Positions 6,245-10,717 of a DNA stretch of 10,717 nucleotides are shown piece by piece. Below the pieces are notes generated by a model that did not search any database, had not been told where the DNA came from, and saw nothing but the letters and a program-made list of their open reading frames with translations. Source of the DNA: Actinomycetes bacterium (GTDB lineage Bacteria > Actinomycetota > Actinomycetes > Actinomycetales > Microbacteriaceae); NCBI GenBank assembly GCA_023386675.1, contig JAEWJG010000029.1, positions 1-10,717 on the forward strand. Reading direction: 5' to 3'. The stretch's first letter is position 1. Each line of letters begins with the position of its first letter. Both the position numbers and the translations under genes were made by a program.

Positions 6245-6886
6245 ATGGCGGACATCACGATCATCGGCGGCACCGGGTTCACCGGCACCCACCTCGCGCA
6301 GGAGGCCGCGTCGCGCGGTCACCGCGTCACCTCTCTCAGCCGCTCCGAGCCGGCCGAGCCGGTGGAGGGCGTGCGCTACCTCACCGGGTCCGCGGACGAG
6401 CCAGAGCAGGCGGTGGACGGCGCGGACGTGATCGTGGCGACCATCTCGCCGCGCGGCGACAGCGCGGGCACCCTCTCCGACCGCTACGGCCGTCTTGCCG
6501 AGCTCGCGAAGTCCTCCGGAGCCCGTCTCGTCGTGATCGGCGGCTTCAGCTCGCTGCGTCCCGCCCCTGGCGCGCCCCGGTTCGCCGAGGGCGACGACCT
6601 GCCTCCCCAGTTCGCCGACGAGGCCCGCGAGCTGAACGCAGTGCTGGAGGATCTGATCGAGAACGCGCCGGAGGGCCTCGACTGGGTCTTCGTCAGTCCG
6701 GCCGCCAGCTACGGCGCGTACGCCCCTCAGGAGGAGCCGCGCGGCGCCTACCGGGTCGGCGACGACGTGGCGCTGTTCGACGCGGACGGCGCGTCCTTCA
6801 TCGGCGGGGAGGACTTCGCGAAGGCCGTGGTGGACGAGATCGAGTCGCCCTCGCGGAGCCGCGCCCAGGTGCACTTCGCCTATTGA
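6245..6886 (+). CDS. NAD(P)-binding Rossmann protein (atypical SDR / NAD(P)H-binding family)
   Basis: This 213-residue cytosolic protein opens with beta1-loop-alpha1 of a Rossmann fold: ITIIGGTGFTGTHLAQEA, with GGTGFTG at 8-14. HRVTSLSRS (26-34) follows as the second strand and cofactor-specificity region, then ADVIVATISPRGD (60-72), RLVVIGGFSSLRPAPGAPR (94-112) and WVFVSPAASYG (147-157). The arrangement and length fit the NAD(P)H-binding (PF13460-like) atypical SDR group. No classical catalytic YxxxK is seen, so it may be a reductase, a redox sensor or a cofactor-binding protein; the substrate cannot be assigned. The start is firm: AAGGAGG at 6233-6239 sits five bases before the ATG, preceded by a stable hairpin. 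It is divergent from the small-protein operon, and no recognisable terminator follows. Confidence 0.88.
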   Translation: MADITIIGGTGFTGTHLAQEAASRGHRVTSLSRSEPAEPVEGVRYLTGSADEPEQAVDGADVIVATISPRGDSAGTLSDRYGRLAELAKSSGARLVVIGGFSSLRPAPGAPRFAEGDDLPPQFADEARELNAVLEDLIENAPEGLDWVFVSPAASYGAYAPQEEPRGAYRVGDDVALFDADGASFIGGEDFAKAVVDEIESPSRSRAQVHFAY

Positions 6887-7006
6887 ACCGCCTCCGGCGC
6901 CCTCCTTCGGTATGAACTCTCAGGGAGACGGCGTCCAGCGCCTTGCCGAGTCGGCGGCCCCGTGGCACCGTTCATGACGGAACACGATCGACGGAGCGGA
7001 GTGGGG

Positions 7007-7432
7007 ATGGCGAAGCAGAAGAAGCTCGAGAAGGCGGCCGAGAAGGCCCTCAAGCGCGCCGAGAAGGCGGTGGACGAGGCACTCGACGCCGTCGAGAGGC
7101 TCGACACGAAGAAGGCGAAGAAGCGGGCGAAGGCCCTGCAGAAGGAGCTCTCGGACGCCGTCGGCCGGAACACGACCGCCGGGGCGGAAGACAGTTCCGG
7201 CGCGGAGGACGGCGCCGCGCGCGTCGACCTCACCCCGCCCCTCCCCTCCGTGCATGACGAGGGCGTCGAGGATACCGTCGAGTACGCCGGGTCGGTCACG
7301 ACCTCCGCGCCGCACGATCCAGAGCTCGACAGCCTGACCGTGCAGGCCCTGCGCGACGTCGCCCGCGCCCGCGGCCTTCGCAACGTGGCCAAGCTGACAA
7401 AAGGTCAGCTCATCGAGCGCCTGAGCGACTGA
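7007..7432 (+). CDS. Lys/Ala-rich coiled-coil protein with C-terminal Rho-N/SAP-like domain
   Basis: This 141-residue protein has three parts. Residues 1-52 are Lys/Ala/Glu-rich and predicted helical or coiled-coil (KKLEKAAEKALKRAEKAV, then KKAKKRAKALQKEL), histone H1-like in composition. Residues 53-105 are a low-complexity acidic linker. Residues 107-141 match a Rho N-terminal (PF07498-like)/SAP helix-extension-helix, with LDSLTVQALRDVARARGL and LTKGQLIERLSD. Such domains bind RNA or DNA, so a nucleic-acid-associated role is likely but untested. ATG 7007 is chosen because GGAG at 6998-7001 lies five bases upstream. An in-frame GTG at 6962 and ATG at 6974 would add 15 or 11 residues but lack a good ribosome site. 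The gene ends 40 bases before the GH13 gene. Confidence 0.8.
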   Translation: MAKQKKLEKAAEKALKRAEKAVDEALDAVERLDTKKAKKRAKALQKELSDAVGRNTTAGAEDSSGAEDGAARVDLTPPLPSVHDEGVEDTVEYAGSVTTSAPHDPELDSLTVQALRDVARARGLRNVAKLTKGQLIERLSD

Positions 7433-7450
7433 CCCCGACGGGTCTACGGT
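7421..7450 (+). promoter_or_regulatory. Predicted promoter of the GH13 gene
   Basis: CTGAGC (7421-7426) and TACGGT (7445-7450) are separated by 18 bases. The -35 overlaps the last codons of the preceding gene. Transcription would start at about 7456-7458, either exactly at GTG 7458 (leaderless) or 15-17 bases before GTG 7473. Confidence 0.45.
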
Positions 7451-7461
7451 TGCAGCCGTGG

Positions 7462-7467
7462 AAGGAG
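7462..7467 (+). promoter_or_regulatory. Ribosome-binding site AAGGAG that decides the GH13 start
   Basis: AAGGAG lies five bases before GTG 7473, ideal spacing, and inside the coding sequence if GTG 7458 were the start. It favours 7473, although leaderless initiation at 7458 remains possible. Confidence 0.5.
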
Positions 7468-7472
7468 ACCGA

Positions 7473-9758
7473 GTGGACGACGAGGCACCCGAGGTGACCG
7501 AGAGCACGCGCGATACCGGCGTGGAGACGAGCGGGGAGGTGACCGAGGAGCTGCCCCCGGAGGAGATCACCTACGACGAGCAGCTGTACCCGGCGCGACC
7601 CCGCCGGCTCCGTCCGCGGGCGAACCTGCGCGGCGGCAGCATCCGCCGGACCTTCTCGGATCCCCGCGCGGCCAACGGCCAGAACCCGGCGTACGTCGAG
7701 TGGCTGGTCCGTCAGTCCATGCTGAAGGATGCGGACGTGCTCAGCCGGCAGCTCTCCGGCTCACCGAGCATGTGGCGCAACCCGTACGCACGCCCGGACG
7801 CGCGGCGCGCCGTCTCGACCTCGGACGTCTGGTTCACCGCGTACCCGATCTCGCTGATCACGCGGCCCGGCGAGTCCTTCCTCACCGCCCTCGCCGATCC
7901 CGAGCTGTGGACGGCCTTCGAGCGCATCGGCATCAACGGCGTCCACACCGGTCCCGTCAAGCGGGCCGGCGGCATCCGCGGCTGGCAGGAGACCCCGAGC
8001 GTCGACGGCCACTTCGACCGCATCGGCACCCAGATCGACCCCGCCTTCGGCGACGAGGAGACGTTCCGCCGGCTGACCGACGTCGCTGAGGAGCACGGCG
8101 GCAGCGTCATCGACGACATCGTGCCGGGCCACACCGGCAAGGGCGCCGACTTCCGGCTCGCGGAGATGGCCTACAAGGACTACCCCGGCATCTACCACAT
8201 GGTCGAGATCCCGCCGGACGAGTGGCACCTCCTGCCCGACGTCCCCGAGGGCCGCGACTCGGTGAACCTGGATGCGGCGACCGAGGCCTCCCTCGCCGAG
8301 AGCGGCTACATCATCGGCGAGCTGCAGCGCGTGATCTTCTTCGCACCGGGCGTCAAGGAGACGAACTGGAGCGCCACGGCGCCGGTGATCGGCGTCGACG
8401 GCATCACGCGCCGCTGGGTCTACCTCCATTACTTCAAGGAGGGCCAGCCGTCGGTCAACTGGCTCGACCCGACCTTCTCGGGCATGCGTCTGGTCATCGG
8501 CGACGCCCTCCACTCGCTCGGCGACCTCGGGACGAGCGCCCTGCGGTTGGATGCCAATGGCTTCCTCGGCGTGGAGAAGAGCGCGGAGGGGATGCCCGCC
8601 TGGTCGGAGGGCCACCCGCTGTCGCACGCGGCGAACCACATCATCGCGGGCATGGTGCGCAAGGTCGGCGGCTTCACCTTCCAGGAGCTCAACCTGACCA
8701 TCGAGGACATCCGCGACACCGGCGCGGTCGGCGCCGACCTCTCGTACGACTTCATCAACCGGCCCGCGTACCACCACGCCCTCGCGACCGGCGACACCGA
8801 GTTCCTGCGGCTGACGCTGCGCACCTCGCTGGAGCTGGGCGTCGAGCCCGTGAACCTGGTGCACGGGATGCAGAACCACGACGAGCTCACCTACGAGCTC
8901 GTCCACTGGGCCACGCTGCACGCCAACGACGTCTACACGTTCCGCGGCGAGGAGATCACCGGCGGGGAGCTGGCCCAGCGCATCCGCAGCGACCTGGTCG
9001 AGGCGATCACAGAGCCCACCGCCGACTACAACCTCGTCTTCACGACCAACGGCATCGCCTGCACGTCGGCATCGCTCATCGCGGCGACCCAGGGGCACGC
9101 GACCCTCGACTCGATCGCCGAGGACGACATCCCCGCGATCCGGGATGCGCACCTGCTGCTGGCCGCGTTCAACGCGTGGCAGCCGGGCGTGTTCGCGCTG
9201 TCCGGCTGGGACCTGCTCGGCGCGCTGACCCTGCCGCGGCAGGAGGTGGCCGACCTGATCGCGGACGGCGACACCCGCTGGGTGGAGCGCGGCGCCCACG
9301 ACCTGCTGGGCGTGGCACCGGACGCCTCGCGCTCGGCGTCCGGCATGCCGCGCGCCCGCTCGCTGTACGGCACGCTCCCGGAGCAGCTGAAGAAGCGGAA
9401 CTCGTTCGCCAGCCGCCTGCGCCAGCTGCTGCGCATCCGCGACCGCTGGGGCATCGCGACCGCCCGCCAGGTGGACGTGCCGGACGTCGCACATCCCGGG
9501 ATGCTCGTCCTCGTGCACGAACTCGAGGCGCTCGACGACCAGGACCTGCCGATCGTGCAGCTGACCGTGCTCAACATGACGGACACCGCCGTCGACGGCA
9601 CGGTGCGCTCGGAGGCACTCCCCCACCGCGCGCGGGTGACGGACGCCGCCGACGGCAGCGAGGTGGGAACCGTCGACGACCTGGCGAGCTTCCCGGTGAG
9701 CGTGCCGGCGTACGGTGCGCGGTTCCTCATCCTGGAGCGGACCCCGGCCGACTTGTAG
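7473..9758 (+). CDS. GH13 alpha-amylase-superfamily enzyme, trehalose synthase-like
   Basis: This 761-residue cytosolic enzyme has an acidic low-complexity start (to about 30), an Arg-rich segment (about 43-60) and then a GH13 barrel. The conserved regions are visible. Region I is DDIVPGHTGKGAD (H220). Region II is LRLDANGFLGVE, with nucleophile D360. Region III is FTFQELN, with acid/base E405. Region IV is GMQNHDELTYEL, with D470. All three catalytic carboxylates are therefore present. The NHDELT block resembles trehalose synthase (TreS, maltose alpha-glucosyltransferase), and a beta-rich C-terminal domain follows (about 675-755). Classical TreS is shorter and reads EANQW at region III, so substrate and product (maltose/trehalose or another alpha-glucoside) are uncertain. 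No treY, treZ or glgE neighbour is present. GTG 7473 has an AAGGAG five bases upstream; GTG 7458 would add five residues. The TAG stop is part of the next gene's -10. Confidence 0.88.
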   Translation: MDDEAPEVTESTRDTGVETSGEVTEELPPEEITYDEQLYPARPRRLRPRANLRGGSIRRTFSDPRAANGQNPAYVEWLVRQSMLKDADVLSRQLSGSPSMWRNPYARPDARRAVSTSDVWFTAYPISLITRPGESFLTALADPELWTAFERIGINGVHTGPVKRAGGIRGWQETPSVDGHFDRIGTQIDPAFGDEETFRRLTDVAEEHGGSVIDDIVPGHTGKGADFRLAEMAYKDYPGIYHMVEIPPDEWHLLPDVPEGRDSVNLDAATEASLAESGYIIGELQRVIFFAPGVKETNWSATAPVIGVDGITRRWVYLHYFKEGQPSVNWLDPTFSGMRLVIGDALHSLGDLGTSALRLDANGFLGVEKSAEGMPAWSEGHPLSHAANHIIAGMVRKVGGFTFQELNLTIEDIRDTGAVGADLSYDFINRPAYHHALATGDTEFLRLTLRTSLELGVEPVNLVHGMQNHDELTYELVHWATLHANDVYTFRGEEITGGELAQRIRSDLVEAITEPTADYNLVFTTNGIACTSASLIAATQGHATLDSIAEDDIPAIRDAHLLLAAFNAWQPGVFALSGWDLLGALTLPRQEVADLIADGDTRWVERGAHDLLGVAPDASRSASGMPRARSLYGTLPEQLKKRNSFASRLRQLLRIRDRWGIATARQVDVPDVAHPGMLVLVHELEALDDQDLPIVQLTVLNMTDTAVDGTVRSEALPHRARVTDAADGSEVGTVDDLASFPVSVPAYGARFLILERTPADL

Positions 9759-9761
9759 CGT
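9756..9761 (+). promoter_or_regulatory. Predicted -10 element embedded in the GH13 stop codon (leaderless)
   Basis: TAGCGT uses the TAG stop of the GH13 gene as its first three bases and ends six bases before the ATG at 9768. The -35 is weak (CTGGAG at 9732-9737, 18-base spacer). No Shine-Dalgarno sequence precedes the ATG. Confidence 0.5.
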
Positions 9762-9767
9762 TGAACC

Positions 9768-10061
9768 ATGACCGAGCTGCCGGATGCGCTTCCCGCCGAC
9801 TACGACCCCGCCACCGTGTTCCGGGTGGTCGCGATGCCGGTCGCCCAGGGCTGGGGCATCTGGCTGCGCGCGGCGGACGACACGATCATCCACAGCTTCG
9901 GCCTCGGCTTCCCGCCCGGGACGCCGTTCGACCCCGACGTGCTGAACCTCCTCGGCCCGATCCTCAACGTGCAGTACGCGCTCGCCTATCACGGCCCCGA
10001 GTCATGGGACGAGCTCGAGGGCCACTGGTCGGCCGTCGTCTACGAGGCGACGCCGCGCTGA
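9768..10061 (+). CDS. Small uncharacterised protein
   Basis: This 97-residue acidic soluble protein has no signal peptide, membrane helix or cysteine. It contains a Trp-rich middle (AQGWGIWLRAADDTIIHSFGLGFPPG, about 26-51). It closes with NVQYALAYHGPESWDELEGHW and a short tail. The alternating pattern suggests a small alpha/beta fold. I do not recognise a family and assign no function. It starts nine bases after the GH13 stop but has no ribosome site of its own. The TAGCGT six bases upstream suggests it can be transcribed separately as a leaderless message as well as by read-through from the GH13 gene. It is convergent with the oxidase gene across a palindrome-rich gap. Confidence 0.7.
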   Translation: MTELPDALPADYDPATVFRVVAMPVAQGWGIWLRAADDTIIHSFGLGFPPGTPFDPDVLNLLGPILNVQYALAYHGPESWDELEGHWSAVVYEATPR

Positions 10062-10082
10062 TCCGCGTGTGCGTGGGCGTGA

Positions 10083-10138
10083 GATTTGCGCCAAATCGCG
10101 GTCATGGTGGGGTGTGACACCGAGATTTGGCGCAAATC
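10083..10138. repeat. Paired reverse-complementary palindromes in a convergent gap
   Basis: GATTTGCGCCAAATC (10083-10097) and GATTTGGCGCAAATC (10124-10138) are exact reverse complements, 26 bases apart. Each is itself a hairpin: GATTTG and CAAATC arms around CGC or GCG. Between them is a third dyad, GGTGTGACACC (10111-10121). A full 15-bp cruciform or long stem-loop is possible on either strand. The element fills most of the gap between the convergent genes and its right arm ends one base before the oxidase stop codon. It could be a bidirectional terminator, a REP-like dispersed element or twin protein sites. Its AT-rich arms stand out from the GC-rich surroundings. Confidence 0.75.
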
Positions 10139-10139
10139 G

Positions 10140-10717
10140 TCAGGCGTCGGCGCGTTCGGCGGCGTCGCGGGTGTCGCGGCGGAGGGGTTGGAGGCGGGTG
10201 AGTTGGGTGACGTGCTGGGGGCCGAGTTCGGCCAGGGAGCGCACTTGGAGGAGTTTCATGGTGCGGATCAGTTGGTCGGTGAGGATCTGGATGGTGCGGT
10301 CCACCCCGTCCCGGCCGCCGGCCATCAGCCCGTAGAGGTAGGCGCGGCCGATGAGGGTGAACTTCGCGCCGAGGGCGTAGGCGGCGATGATGTCGGCGCC
10401 GTTCATGATGCCGGTGTCGATCGCGACCTCGGTGTGGTGGCCGACCTCGCGGGCGACGTCGGGGAGCAGGTGGAACGGGATGGGTGCCCGGTCCAGTTGG
10501 CGGCCGCCGTGGTTCGAGAGGACGATCCCGTCGACGCCGAGGTCGGTGAGCGTTTTGGCGTCCTGGAGGTTCTGCACGCCTTTGATGACCAGTTTCCCCG
10601 GCCATAGGGCGCGGATCTCGGCGAGGTCGTCGTAGTCGATGGAGGGGTCCATGGCGGCGTTGAGCAGGTCGCCGACGGTGCCGCCGGTGGAGGCGAGGGA
10701 CGCGAACTCCAGTTTCG
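10140..10717 (-). CDS. FMN-dependent alpha-hydroxy-acid oxidase/dehydrogenase (C-terminal half, L-lactate dehydrogenase-like)
   Basis: The frame is open to the right edge and gives 192 C-terminal residues of a family usually about 380-400 long. Family members oxidise L-2-hydroxy acids (lactate, glycolate, mandelate) to 2-oxo acids with FMN. Counting from the first full codon, visible hallmarks are VIKGV with the active-site K45, the catalytic motif LSNHGGRQLD with base H69 and substrate-binding R72, and the FMN-phosphate region DTGIMNGADI...ALGAKFTLIGRAYLYGLMAGG. The common DxGxRxG arginine is Met here (DTGIMNG), a variant I believe is usual in actinobacterial members. The C-terminal segment QVRSLAELGPQHVTQL is typical of the lactate dehydrogenase-like group. 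Substrate cannot be fixed without the N-terminal half. An internal ATG at 10652 is not the start, because the frame upstream (LEFASLASTGGTVGDLLNA) is still clearly coding. Confidence 0.9.
   Translation of the reverse strand, partial: KLEFASLASTGGTVGDLLNAAMDPSIDYDDLAEIRALWPGKLVIKGVQNLQDAKTLTDLGVDGIVLSNHGGRQLDRAPIPFHLLPDVAREVGHHTEVAIDTGIMNGADIIAAYALGAKFTLIGRAYLYGLMAGGRDGVDRTIQILTDQLIRTMKLLQVRSLAELGPQHVTQLTRLQPLRRDTRDAAERADA

Noticed and set aside
7761..9992. Very long minus-strand open frame (over 700 codons) opposite the GH13 gene
   Set aside because: Its translation is low-complexity Arg/Val/Gly/His-rich with no motif. It is the third-position GC shadow of a gene with intact GH13 catalytic motifs on the plus strand.
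10124..10138. TTTGGCGC within the palindrome as an E2F-like site
   Set aside because: E2F is a eukaryotic factor; the match is coincidental in a bacterial genome.
1..10717. tRNA, rRNA, CRISPR array, insertion sequence, phage or defence island
   Set aside because: Read on both strands, I found no transposase or integrase motifs, no regular direct repeats and no tRNA-like segments; coding density is high and continuous.

Overview
The window is very GC-rich, densely packed actinobacterial chromosome. Several small proteins, the codon use and the start-site style look like the family Microbacteriaceae (for example Leifsonia or Microbacterium relatives). That placement is inferred from remembered family features and was not tested by a search. 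I see no insertion sequence, integrase, CRISPR array, tRNA or rRNA, so this reads as ordinary chromosome with several poorly characterised lineage-typical genes.

Layout. Bases 2-953 hold the 3' end of an unknown protein, tightly coupled to a secreted, cysteine-rich protein with the metal-site pattern of the LAS (D-Ala-D-Ala peptidase/hedgehog-like) fold. Bases 1026-2715 (minus) hold a bicupin of the oxalate-decarboxylase type whose N-terminal metal site is lost, and a YdeI/OmpD-associated family protein. Bases 2813-3379 (plus) encode a four-helix membrane protein that meets an NhaA Na+/H+ antiporter-thioredoxin fusion (3376-5277, minus) at overlapping stop codons. Bases 5359-6061 (minus) are a two-gene operon of small proteins: a DUF7882-type protein, preceded by an unrecognised 104-residue protein. 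A 183-base divergent intergenic region follows. Then come an NAD(P)-binding Rossmann protein (6245-6886), a Lys/Ala-rich protein with a Rho-N/SAP-like tail (7007-7432), a trehalose-synthase-like GH13 enzyme (7473-9758) and a small unknown protein (9768-10061), all plus strand. The window ends in an FMN-dependent alpha-hydroxy-acid oxidase/dehydrogenase, minus strand and 5'-truncated by the window edge.

The genes do not form one pathway. The recurrent theme is transcriptional architecture: six genes have a TANNNT -10 hexamer ending 6-7 bases before a start codon, which predicts leaderless mRNAs. The others show clear Shine-Dalgarno sequences. The most structured non-coding element is a pair of mutually reverse-complementary 15-mers, each a hairpin in itself, in the convergent gap at 10083-10138. 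It is a candidate bidirectional terminator or dispersed palindromic repeat.
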